This document shows, piece by piece, positions 26,644 through 34,661 of a DNA stretch of 54,768 bases. A model generated the notes under the pieces. The model saw only the letters and a program-made list of their open reading frames with translations. It had not been told where the DNA came from and made no database searches. Made by a program: the position numbers and the translations under genes. This DNA is from Lewinellaceae bacterium (GTDB taxonomy: Bacteria; Bacteroidota; Bacteroidia; Chitinophagales; Saprospiraceae). The stretch lies in assembly GCA_020636215.1 (NCBI GenBank), contig JACJYG010000013.1, forward strand, positions 97,501 through 152,268, in the 5' to 3' direction. How positions within the stretch are numbered: position 1 is the first letter of the stretch; each line of letters starts with the position of its first letter.

Positions 26644-28230
26644 TTACCTGATGGCCGAAACAAACCCCTCATACGCTTCCAGCCCTACCAGCGCGCCGTC
26701 AAAGTCCTCGCCTTTATAAGTTGTCAGCAGCAACTGGTTGATGTCCTCCAGCCGTTTTTGCGTGAGGGGGTGAGAAGTGTAAATGGTTTCGAGGTAACTC
26801 CCGACCACCATGCCGGCGGCGTCTTCGGTGAGGCTGGAAAAGGAGAACTGATTCTGGCTGATGGCATTGGAGTTAAACAGGTTTCGGGCGTCTTTGGCCA
26901 GTTTGTCCTGGAAGGTCTCGTCGGCGGCATAATCCGACATGATCTGCCAGAAAGTTGCGGCTTCCCGCACGTCATACCCGGCCAGGTACATATAAAGAAG
27001 GCCTGCCCGGTCGGCCTGGGTTTCTTTTGATTTTTCGAACAGGTTGGACAGGTCGGAGGGCCGGGTCTGAGCAAGGGCATTTCCGGCGCCTTCAAGCAGG
27101 CCGTCGCCGAGGCTGCCGTCTTCAATGCCAACTTTATCTTTCACCCATTTCCCCACGAACTTTCCGACTTTTTCTCCCGTATTCCTGACGCCAGGGCTGT
27201 TGAATAAACTCAGGCTTTTATAACGGCTGCTGGAATGTTCATAAGTGACATGGGCGATCTCATGCCCCAGCACCGCCGCCAGTTGCGCCTCATTTTCCAT
27301 GAGTTGCAGCAGGCCGGTATGCACGAAAACCATGCCGTTGGGGAAGGCAAATGCATTGGGGATGGGGTTGTTGATCACATAGAACCGAAAGAATATGTCA
27401 TGCCTCTTCTGGAAGGCCTCTTCTTTGGCGTATTCCGGCAGTATCCGGTTGCCCACCATATTGACATAGCCCTGTATCCGGATGTCATCCAGTAATGGGT
27501 ATTGCATACTACCGATCTGTATGTTCCCCAGGTGCAGGGTGTTGGGCGGGAGAACAACGCCCGTCGGCGGAGGTACGGCGTAGGTTCCATCGTCATTGAA
27601 ACTGTTTTCAACAGCCGTCCGCAACGTTCTGTCCGTATCCGTGTATTCATTTTTACAGACAACGGCCTGATCGGCAGCAATCAACCCTTCGGCGCCTGCC
27701 ACTCCTTTCACGGTGACGAAATCCCCCTGCCTGATTTCGGAGAAGCTCAGGTAGGCCATGCCACTGCTGCAGCCGCATTGTTTCTTTCCCGAACAATCGA
27801 TCACCCCATCCGGGCTCAGCCTGACTTTCCTCCCATCAATGTAGGCCACATCGCCTTCGAGCCATTCAAAGACGCCCGTGAAATTTTCCGTGCCTGCGCC
27901 CGCATTGGAAAGCAGTTGCACCGTTTTGGCCACCCGCTCCCGGTTTTCAATGCCGTAAGACAGGTTGACCAGGCATCCTTTGGAAAAATACCCCGGGCCT
28001 GACTTTTTCTTTTTGCCATCCCGGAATTCCGTTTCACCGGTAATCCGGTAATCAAAGAGGTCATCGTCAATGAGGACCGTGATGGATTCATAGGGTGGTT
28101 CAAATTCGGAGACAATGATGTTTTCAATCGTTCTCTGAGCCAAAGCAGAGGGGACGAAAAAGGGTATAATCCCAATCAGAGCCGGAAAAAACAGGAATCT
28201 ACGCATCCGCTTAAATTTTGGATTTAACAT
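26644..28230 (-). CDS. Exported M48 family metallopeptidase with N-terminal beta domain
   Basis: A 528-residue protein starting at the ATG at 28230 (or 28206), both giving a signal peptide that ends at PSALAQ. Residues about 30-200 form a beta-rich domain with a small KKQCGCSSG cysteine patch, somewhat like OB-type DUF5666 domains. The second half is an M48 peptidase: HEIAH at residues 323-327 within LAAVLGHEIAHVTYEHSSSRY, and the third zinc ligand in KETQADRAGLLYMYLAGYD. Members such as BepA and LoiP act in the periplasm on misfolded outer membrane proteins. It sits 57 bp before the VWA gene and probably shares its transcript. Confidence 0.88.
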   Translation of the reverse strand: MLNPKFKRMRRFLFFPALIGIIPFFVPSALAQRTIENIIVSEFEPPYESITVLIDDDLFDYRITGETEFRDGKKKKSGPGYFSKGCLVNLSYGIENRERVAKTVQLLSNAGAGTENFTGVFEWLEGDVAYIDGRKVRLSPDGVIDCSGKKQCGCSSGMAYLSFSEIRQGDFVTVKGVAGAEGLIAADQAVVCKNEYTDTDRTLRTAVENSFNDDGTYAVPPPTGVVLPPNTLHLGNIQIGSMQYPLLDDIRIQGYVNMVGNRILPEYAKEEAFQKRHDIFFRFYVINNPIPNAFAFPNGMVFVHTGLLQLMENEAQLAAVLGHEIAHVTYEHSSSRYKSLSLFNSPGVRNTGEKVGKFVGKWVKDKVGIEDGSLGDGLLEGAGNALAQTRPSDLSNLFEKSKETQADRAGLLYMYLAGYDVREAATFWQIMSDYAADETFQDKLAKDARNLFNSNAISQNQFSFSSLTEDAAGMVVGSYLETIYTSHPLTQKRLEDINQLLLTTYKGEDFDGALVGLEAYEGFVSAIR

Positions 28231-28539
28231 TTTACCGCTTGCAGAGAGGCTATTCTCAACGCAATGATATCCCCAACTTCCGGTAAACCGGAAAAACAGA
28301 AAATGCCCAAAATTCACAGGGGTTTTGCCGTAAGGCGGTGGCAAAAAAAGACGGCGGCAGTTCAGAATCCAGCCACAAAAACCTGAATAACAACGTCTTG
28401 ACAACCAGGATGCCTTTAGTCGTCATCGGGGCGGAGCCATTGAAAATTCCAAAAAATCTTTCCGTTCCTGCTTCTGATGAGTGGATTTAGCGGATAAAGA
28501 GGAAAACCGCTACCTTTAACGCCCGGAAGACCGACAAAG
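28231..28539. promoter_or_regulatory. Divergent control region between M48 and sigma factor genes
   Basis: This 309-bp space separates two divergent genes. It holds a 16-bp palindrome TTCCGGTAAACCGGAA (28278-28293), 48 bp before the M48 ATG, and a second inverted pair TTTTGCC/GGCAAAA near 28322-28347. On the plus side TACCTTTA (28511-28518) is a one-mismatch -7 box before the sigma gene. The first palindrome is a fair operator candidate. Confidence 0.4.
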
Positions 28540-29364
28540 ATGTTAGGGTACTTTTTGCAAAAGGAGGTGGATTTCGGCCAATTGGCCCGGCGGCTCGAGG
28601 CAGTTGATACCGAAGCTGAACGAGCGGCCCTGCTGGACGAAACCCTGGCGAAATTGCTTCGTGCGCTTCCCGCCCCTCAGCGCAAAAGCAGGCTGCTGTC
28701 GCCACAGCACCCACACAACCCCTATCGCCTGGCGCTCAGCGCATGGGCGGAAGGGCAACCCAGTGACGGACAGGATGCAGGGCGGAGCTTCCACCGGCAT
28801 CTCGACCAGCAGTACCTGAGCCTGCTTTGCTCCGGCAGCAATGCGCTGCGCCAGGCCTGTGAAAATTTGCTGGCCGAACAATACAGCGCGCTGGTGGATA
28901 CAAAAGCTTCCCGGCAGTTGCTCCGCAGCCGGGAAGCGCGGGCGGATGCTTTCTGCACCGCTTTCAGCAAGTTCATTGCCCGCCTGCGCTCTCCGGGCTG
29001 GGAATGGACACAGGCGGCGGCCCTGAAAACCATTTTCGAAAAAATGCTGCACGATGAGTGCATTAACATGGTTCGCAGGCAAAGCGCATTCAAAAACCGC
29101 AACACCATTCTGCCCGATGAACAGAAAATGACGGAAATACTGCGCGCCTGGAACATCAGGATCGACCCGGAACTCAAAGAGCAGGCGCTGATGCAGCTGC
29201 GCCAGGCCGATCCGCTATGTTTCAGCCTCATCGACCAGCACCATCAGGGCTATTCCTACGAAGAACTGGAACCGGCCTTCGGTAAAACGGCAGGCCAGTT
29301 GCGCCGGATGGCCTACAACTGCCGGGAAAAACTGCAGCAACTTTGGCAGGCGCTAACGAAATAA
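28540..29364 (+). CDS. Sigma-70 family (ECF-like) RNA polymerase sigma factor
   Basis: A 274-residue soluble protein. The middle part (AFCTAFSKFIARLRSPGWEWTQAAALKTIFEKMLHDECINMVRRQ) resembles sigma region 2, with a 'KTIFEKMLHDECIN..RR' stretch in place of the usual YLYRIARN..D..RR. The C-terminal 60 residues (LMQLRQADPLCFSLIDQHHQGYSYEELEPAFGKTAGQLRRMAYNCREKLQQLW) form a region 4 helix-turn-helix. The N-terminal about 110 residues are longer than in standard ECF sigma factors and have no match I know. It is followed after 6 bp by the anti-sigma-like gene, the usual order for a sigma/anti-sigma pair. Confidence 0.75.
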   Translation: MLGYFLQKEVDFGQLARRLEAVDTEAERAALLDETLAKLLRALPAPQRKSRLLSPQHPHNPYRLALSAWAEGQPSDGQDAGRSFHRHLDQQYLSLLCSGSNALRQACENLLAEQYSALVDTKASRQLLRSREARADAFCTAFSKFIARLRSPGWEWTQAAALKTIFEKMLHDECINMVRRQSAFKNRNTILPDEQKMTEILRAWNIRIDPELKEQALMQLRQADPLCFSLIDQHHQGYSYEELEPAFGKTAGQLRRMAYNCREKLQQLWQALTK

Positions 29365-29370
29365 TGTACC

Positions 29371-30096
29371 ATGGCAACAGCGAACAACCGTTGGGAGCGC
29401 ATCCGCCGCTACATAACCGGTGATCTTTCCGGGGAAGAGCAAGGCCTGTTCGAAGAGGAGGCCCGAAAAGACAAGGGCCTGGCGGAGGGGCTTGCCCTGG
29501 AATTGGCCCTGCAGCAAGGCGGCCGCCAATCCCGGGAAGCAGCCCGTAAGGCAATTGGGAGGCGGCGTCAGCGGCGCCAATGGCTTCGGATCGTGGGGAT
29601 GGCCGGCCTGCTGGCCCTCGCTTTAGCCGCCTGGTGGTGGTGGCAAAGCCGCCAGGAACTGTTCCGCCCCGATGAAGGCCTAAAGGAACTGAATGCCGCA
29701 ATTGCCATGGAAGTGGAAAACAGCTACCTCCGGGTTGCCGGAAAAAACCAGTGGCAGGCCTGGCTGGTGTCTGGCCGGCAACAACCGGAAAATTATGGCC
29801 TTGCGGCGGATTATTTCGCGCAGGAACTGGATGGCCTGGGGTGCCGGCAGTCCGATTTTCAATATTACTACGGCCTGCTCCTGCTGCTGTACGAGCGCGA
29901 CTACGGACAGGCCGTGGAGAAGCTTTCCTGCGCCCTGAGCCTTGGCTTTGCGCAGAACCGCCCCACCCTGCCCTACTGGCTGGCGCTGGCCCACCTTGGC
30001 TCCGGCGACCCGGCTGCCGCCCGCCAGCTACTTACCGAATACGAAATACCGATCAGTAGCCTCCCGGCCAGGGCCAGGGCCTGGCTTAAGGAATAA
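29371..30096 (+). CDS. Anti-sigma-like single-pass membrane protein with TPR-like periplasmic part
   Basis: A 241-residue protein. The first 50 residues (RRYITGDLSGEEQGLFEEEARKDKGLAEGL) match the common start of Bacteroidota anti-sigma proteins, where a 'G.LS.EE...FE' helix pair binds the sigma factor. A basic run (RRRQRRQ) leads to one membrane helix at about residues 72-91, so residues 92-241 face the periplasm. These hold TPR-like helix pairs ending 'LPYWLALAHLGSGDPAAARQLL'. It is cotranscribed with the sigma gene (6-bp gap) and ends 13 bp from the stop of the convergent CHAT gene. Anti-sigma function is inferred from layout. Confidence 0.7.
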   Translation: MATANNRWERIRRYITGDLSGEEQGLFEEEARKDKGLAEGLALELALQQGGRQSREAARKAIGRRRQRRQWLRIVGMAGLLALALAAWWWWQSRQELFRPDEGLKELNAAIAMEVENSYLRVAGKNQWQAWLVSGRQQPENYGLAADYFAQELDGLGCRQSDFQYYYGLLLLLYERDYGQAVEKLSCALSLGFAQNRPTLPYWLALAHLGSGDPAAARQLLTEYEIPISSLPARARAWLKE

Positions 30097-30109
30097 TCGC
30101 CTCCCGCAA

Positions 30110-32863
30110 CTAGTTCGCCTGATTGACCATCATTGATCCCGCCTTCGGCAAAGAAACAAAGGGATCCCCCATCAGGATGATATTGGCCCAGTAATAGGGA
30201 TGGCGGTTTTGCTGCTCCAGGTACTGGCGTTTGGCCTGGTTCAACGCCCGGGCGGCCGTCTGCTCCCGCCCGGCGAATCCTTCAAAGAACCCACTGATAA
30301 TAACCGACAAAGGCCCCTCAGGAAGCGCTTCGTTGCCGGCGATGACGGCCGGGCAGCCGGCGTAAAGGAAAGCCCGGGCTACGCTCTTGCGCCCCTCGCT
30401 GCTCTGGTTGACACCTTTGGCATTTTCGCAGGTAGCCAGCACAGTGAGGCGAGGCCGCATCGCCAGGCTTTGAACGGAAAAAGCGGACAGCCAGGCCGGG
30501 CTTCCATCGGGCTGCCGGCCAAAGAACAGGCTCACATTTTCCGCTTCTCCCTCGGGCTTACAGCCATGCATGCCCAAAAGCAGCACCTGATAGTCATTCG
30601 CCAGCCGGGAGAATTGTTCGGAGGAAGCCCCTTCCCATATCCGGCCCTCGCCCTGGAAATACCGCCCGAAAACGGCCAGGCTGGTGTCCCGAAGTTCCTC
30701 CAGGGGCAGCGCCGAACAAGGGCTTCCCTCCGTATTCAGGAACCCCCCAAACAACTGCGGCGGTTTTGTGGCAACAGCCTGCAGTTCCCGTGAAGCCAGC
30801 ACACTGGCAATGGAATAGTTATAGGCAAAGGCGTATTCCTTATTCAGATAAGGCCATTCCCGGAACCCGCCCTGCCCCGGAGGCGCCGACAACAGGGCGT
30901 CAAATACCAGGCCCTGTATCTGCCGGTCCCAAACGATGGTAAGCTGATTCACTTCCGCATCCAGCCACTGGTGAATGGGTTGAAATATGGCCTGGTAAAC
31001 CGGATAGGCAGAGCTGCGATAGTATTCAGCCTCACTGGCCAGCCCCTTCCGGTAACGATCCAGCATTTGGTAAAATTCCAGGCCGGCGGCCAACTCGAAG
31101 GCCGTATCCCGGCTGGCCGTAACAACCAAAGCATAAGCTTTGCCCGCGGCCTGCTGGTAAGCCACCAGCGCCGAGTGTTTATCGCAAAAGGCCGCTCTAA
31201 CCTGAGCCAGCTTCACGGATGGGTTTTGGAGCCGGTTGAGGTAAAAAGCCCGGGCAGCCGGCGTCCTGCTGGATTTCAGGCTATCGACAAAAGCAAGCTT
31301 GGCCCGCATGGCAGCCTCCAGCGCTTCCCCTCCGACGCCGGCCTGAGCATGGATCGCTTTGGTGAGTTCGTCATCGCGCCGGAGCAAAGCCAGCGGTTCG
31401 CCCGTCCACTCGTTCAGTGCGCGCTGGCGGCCGAGGGACTGGAACAATGTAATGGCCTTGCCGCGGTCCGAAAGCTGCAGCAGGCGTTCGAAATGTTCCG
31501 GGCTTTTGTCGAGGCGGTATTGTTCCATTGCTGCCTCGAAGGCGAGGGTGTAATAGCCAAAATAGTTGCCGCTGTAGGCTTCCCGGCTTTGTTCCATACT
31601 GAAGCGCCGCTGCATGTCCTCAAAAAACTGTAAAGCCTCTTCGAAAGAAGCGATGGACTGCTGGAGAAGCTGGAGATCGCCATTGTGCCGGTAACAGGCC
31701 AGCTGGGACCAGGCCTGGTCGAGATGAGCCTGGAACCCCAGGGCCATGGGCCGCCCGAGTAGCTGTTCGGGGTTGGCGGGGATCATGGCCTGAATGGAAT
31801 CACTGAACTGAGCGGCCCGTTCACAGTCTCCGGTATAGGCATAGGCCAGGGCGAGGTTAGGATAAATCATCTGTTTGAAAAATGGCAGATAGCCCAGGCG
31901 CTCCGCCACGGCCAGGCACTTGTTGAGGTACACCAGGGCGCTGTCGGCAAGCTCCGGCCTTTCCCGCAGCAGCAGGATGTCGGCGAGGGCATTGTAGGAA
32001 AAGGCCCGTTCCACCCCTGCCGGTTCCATCTGCTCCAGGGCGTTTACAGCTTGCTGCAGAGCGTGGGCCGCTTTGGCAAAAGCATCGTCAGCACGGGCCG
32101 TATCGCCATGGAGGCCGTAAAAATAGGCTATCTGGGCTTTTATTTTGCCAATGTGAAAATAGTTGGCGGCGAAACCGATGGAATCGCCACGGGTGCAGAA
32201 ACCCTGGCGCGCCTGCTCGCTTAAAAACAGGTACGCAGAATCCGAAAAAGTGTTGGCCCGCAGCGTATCGCCCAGATAATAGTAGGCTTCCGCCAGGTTG
32301 GAATAGTCTTTGGCCGCTTCTGTCCACGACTGGAACTTCCGGTTGAGGGCCAACGATTTTTCATGGTGGCTAACCGAGAGTGGAATGTCATGTATTTGCT
32401 GGTACAAGACGCCCATCAGGTTGTGGGCGTAGGCCAACTCGTAAGCCTGCCAGTTATCAGTGGGCGGGGAAGCCTGAAATTTCCTGATCAATTCCTGAAG
32501 TATTTTCCTGGCTTCCTCCTCTTTTCCGTCCTGGTTGAGCAGGTTGAAAGCAAACAACCGTTCCAGCCTTCGGGCAAACAAGGGGTAGGAAGGAGCGAGA
32601 GGGGCCATTTTCTGCCGCAGCTCCAGCAAACGGGCCAGCCGGAGAGAGTCCAGCTCATCATTGGGGAAATTTTCCATGTGGAGATGCAAATCATTCACCT
32701 GCCGAAGCACGACAACGGCCGAACTGTCCACATTTGAGGGCAGGGGTAATTCATGAATGGCGCAGCGCTCTGCCGGCCCGGCCGGGCGACAGCCGGATTG
32801 CAGGCCAGCGGCCAGTATAACCATCATCATGGAGGTGAAAATGAAGTGCTTTTTCATGCGCAT
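30110..32863 (-). CDS. TPR-CHAT caspase-like lipoprotein
   Basis: A 917-residue product when started at the ATG at 32863 (another at 32857), which gives a lipoprotein signal with lipobox LQSGC. Residues about 60-480 are tetratricopeptide repeats (for example FSYNALADILLLRERPELADSALVYLNKCLAVAERLGY). The C-terminal 350 residues are a CHAT domain of the caspase/separase clan. The catalytic pair is visible: H766 in LLLGMHGCK and C812 in VLATCENAKG. CHAT proteases cut defined protein partners, for example in TPR-CHAT proteins of type III-E CRISPR. Here export and anchoring suggest a periplasmic protease. It converges on the sigma/anti-sigma pair. Confidence 0.9.
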   Translation of the reverse strand: MRMKKHFIFTSMMMVILAAGLQSGCRPAGPAERCAIHELPLPSNVDSSAVVVLRQVNDLHLHMENFPNDELDSLRLARLLELRQKMAPLAPSYPLFARRLERLFAFNLLNQDGKEEEARKILQELIRKFQASPPTDNWQAYELAYAHNLMGVLYQQIHDIPLSVSHHEKSLALNRKFQSWTEAAKDYSNLAEAYYYLGDTLRANTFSDSAYLFLSEQARQGFCTRGDSIGFAANYFHIGKIKAQIAYFYGLHGDTARADDAFAKAAHALQQAVNALEQMEPAGVERAFSYNALADILLLRERPELADSALVYLNKCLAVAERLGYLPFFKQMIYPNLALAYAYTGDCERAAQFSDSIQAMIPANPEQLLGRPMALGFQAHLDQAWSQLACYRHNGDLQLLQQSIASFEEALQFFEDMQRRFSMEQSREAYSGNYFGYYTLAFEAAMEQYRLDKSPEHFERLLQLSDRGKAITLFQSLGRQRALNEWTGEPLALLRRDDELTKAIHAQAGVGGEALEAAMRAKLAFVDSLKSSRTPAARAFYLNRLQNPSVKLAQVRAAFCDKHSALVAYQQAAGKAYALVVTASRDTAFELAAGLEFYQMLDRYRKGLASEAEYYRSSAYPVYQAIFQPIHQWLDAEVNQLTIVWDRQIQGLVFDALLSAPPGQGGFREWPYLNKEYAFAYNYSIASVLASRELQAVATKPPQLFGGFLNTEGSPCSALPLEELRDTSLAVFGRYFQGEGRIWEGASSEQFSRLANDYQVLLLGMHGCKPEGEAENVSLFFGRQPDGSPAWLSAFSVQSLAMRPRLTVLATCENAKGVNQSSEGRKSVARAFLYAGCPAVIAGNEALPEGPLSVIISGFFEGFAGREQTAARALNQAKRQYLEQQNRHPYYWANIILMGDPFVSLPKAGSMMVNQAN

Positions 32864-32977
32864 AAGCCTGTTTTTTTGCAAAAAAGAAAAAAAACGCCTC
32901 TGGGCCGGACATTCTGAAATGCGCTGCGGATAAGGCAAAGTGAGTAAAACATTCATCACCGCTTAAACCACTATGCT

Positions 32978-33151
32978 ATGCGCACCAAAAAAACGGGGAA
33001 TGCCCTGGCGGCATTCCAGGCTACTGCTTTGCCCCAAAACGTCCTGGCCAAGATAAAGGGCGGGAGCGGCGCTGCTCCGCCACAGCCACCAACAATTATA
33101 GTTGAGGATATAGGAGACTTTTTCACTCCACCGCCCCCCCAAGGGCCCTGA
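32978..33151 (+). CDS. Small double-glycine leader peptide candidate
   Basis: A 57-residue ORF lies in the gap between the CHAT gene and the next minus-strand gene, with which it overlaps by 29 bp at the 3' ends. The first 29 residues look like a leader: basic start MRTKKTG, then FQATALPQNVLAKIKGG, where the closing K-I-K-G-G is the double-glycine cut site of peptides exported by peptidase-containing ABC transporters. The remaining core is Gly/Ala/Pro-rich with an acidic centre (IIVEDIGDFF) and a Pro tail, without Cys. No modifying enzyme or exporter is nearby. It may be a secreted signal or bacteriocin-like peptide, or substrate of the CHAT protease. Chance cannot be ruled out. Confidence 0.5.
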   Translation: MRTKKTGNALAAFQATALPQNVLAKIKGGSGAAPPQPPTIIVEDIGDFFTPPPPQGP

Positions 33152-34604
33152 TCTTCTGCAGAAGCCAACCGGCAAAGGGCGGCCTGCTGGTTTTCAGCAG
33201 CTCAAGCAGGCCGTCTACCTCCTCTTTGGAGGCCTGGCCTTGCTGGGCAAGCCAGTGCATTCGTTCCAGCACTTCGACAAAGTTAAGATATTGCATCCTT
33301 TTCACCGGCGCCAGCTGCTGTCGGGAACGGTTGCGCAGGAATGCCCGGAAGGCATTGATCCGATCTCCCACCTGATCGGCCAGCCGGACATTTGCCGGAG
33401 TTTCCCGTGACAGTTCGTACGCCAGTCTGACTTTCAGCGACTGCACCCGTAGGGCGTAGCGCAGCGGGCGGCTGCTGACGGTTTCCAACAGGTCGGCCGA
33501 TGGTTGAAAAGCGCCCTTAAAAAACAAGCGGTAGGCTTCCGCCAGGTTGATGGCGTCGCTCTGCCACTCGTCGGGCAACAGGTTGCGATAGCCCCGCAAC
33601 AGCCGGTGGTAAGTTTCCCCTTCGCCCTTAGCCAGCAGCAACAGGGCCAGGTTCAGAAACAAACGGTCGGATATCCCCCGCTGGTTCGCGGCTTCCAGGG
33701 ACTGCAGGACGAAGGCGGCCAGTTTATCGTAAAGCTTGAAGAATGCACTGGCACTGTTGGCCTGGTGCTGGATGCAGTAATTGATACCTACCCGCGCCAG
33801 GTCGAGCTGTTCGGCGGGATGGATATGGGCGCCCGGGGAAAGGGTAAAATCGAGAAATGCTTCGAAATAGCTTTTGTCATTAAAGTGCAGGTAAGCCTGC
33901 AGCAAGAGATAATAGGCATTGACCAGTGGATGCCCGGCAGCCAGCTCCCGCGCCAGCGGCTCGATGGCATTGCTGTAAAACGCCTGGTCATCCTCCAGAA
34001 AAGAAATCTGCACCACCTTACGGCCGGAAATCGCAGCCACTTTTAACCTGAGGTACCGGAAGACGAAGCCTGCGGTCGCCGTTTCCAGCAAATTGCCATG
34101 TATTTCCGCCACCTCTTTATCCGGCTGGTGTTCATCCAGTTCGGAATCCGTATAAGCCAACTCCTCCAGTTGCCAGCGATATTCATAAGCCGCATGGTCC
34201 CAGGGCGCTTTTTCAATTTCCTTCCTGAACTTGGCCAGGCTTGCCCGAAAAGGATAAAGAGAAGAACGATGGGAAAAAGCTTTGCTTGCGTATAATTTCA
34301 TGGCTCTTTCGTCCTCCATAAAAGCCTGCACGGCCATCATTTTTTCCAGTTCCTGGGTAGCATCCGACAGAAGGCGGTTCCAGCGTTGCTGCAGCCTGGC
34401 CTTTCCCCCCAGGAGCTTTTCCATAAATGCTTCTTCTGCTTGTGCACTGATCTGATAATCCGGGGCATAAGCCCGCAACCATTCGAATAACTGAAGCAGG
34501 GAAGCGCGGTACAGAAAGAAGGGAGACGATAAATAGCGCATGAAAAGGGAAAGCTCTGCCTCATCCAGAGCCTTAAGATATTTAATTAAGCGGCTGTTCT
34601 CCAT
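33123..34604 (-). CDS. Saprospiria-type helical protein, paralog of the gene at 41248-42648
   Basis: A 493-residue soluble, almost wholly helical protein. It starts MENSRLIKYLKALDEAELSLFMRYLSSPFFLYRASLLQLFEWL, the same layout as the protein encoded at 41248-42648 (SKLIELLQKLPARQLQRFGTFLQSPYFNKN). Both share the 'SP(F/Y)F' turn and a later tract of TPR-like helix pairs. The family seems to be present in several copies per genome in this group; its function is unknown to me. It lies next to the TPR-CHAT gene on the same strand with a 259-bp gap that holds the small peptide ORF. Confidence 0.75.
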   Translation of the reverse strand: MENSRLIKYLKALDEAELSLFMRYLSSPFFLYRASLLQLFEWLRAYAPDYQISAQAEEAFMEKLLGGKARLQQRWNRLLSDATQELEKMMAVQAFMEDERAMKLYASKAFSHRSSLYPFRASLAKFRKEIEKAPWDHAAYEYRWQLEELAYTDSELDEHQPDKEVAEIHGNLLETATAGFVFRYLRLKVAAISGRKVVQISFLEDDQAFYSNAIEPLARELAAGHPLVNAYYLLLQAYLHFNDKSYFEAFLDFTLSPGAHIHPAEQLDLARVGINYCIQHQANSASAFFKLYDKLAAFVLQSLEAANQRGISDRLFLNLALLLLAKGEGETYHRLLRGYRNLLPDEWQSDAINLAEAYRLFFKGAFQPSADLLETVSSRPLRYALRVQSLKVRLAYELSRETPANVRLADQVGDRINAFRAFLRNRSRQQLAPVKRMQYLNFVEVLERMHWLAQQGQASKEEVDGLLELLKTSRPPFAGWLLQKIRALGGAVE

Positions 34605-34661
34605 AACTAATAGGGATTATCAGCAGTTTGGCGCCTTTGAGGAATTCCCGGACATTGCCAG

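Noticed and set aside
28265..28387. 40-codon plus-strand ORF (MISPTSGKPEKQKMPK start)
   Set aside because: Lies over the palindrome in a divergent control region, with no leader motif or similarity.
28540..32863. Type III-E CRISPR (Craspase) locus
   Set aside because: TPR-CHAT and a sigma factor are present, but there is no gRAMP/Cas7-11 gene, no Csx30-like gene and no CRISPR array; the CHAT protein has a lipoprotein signal.
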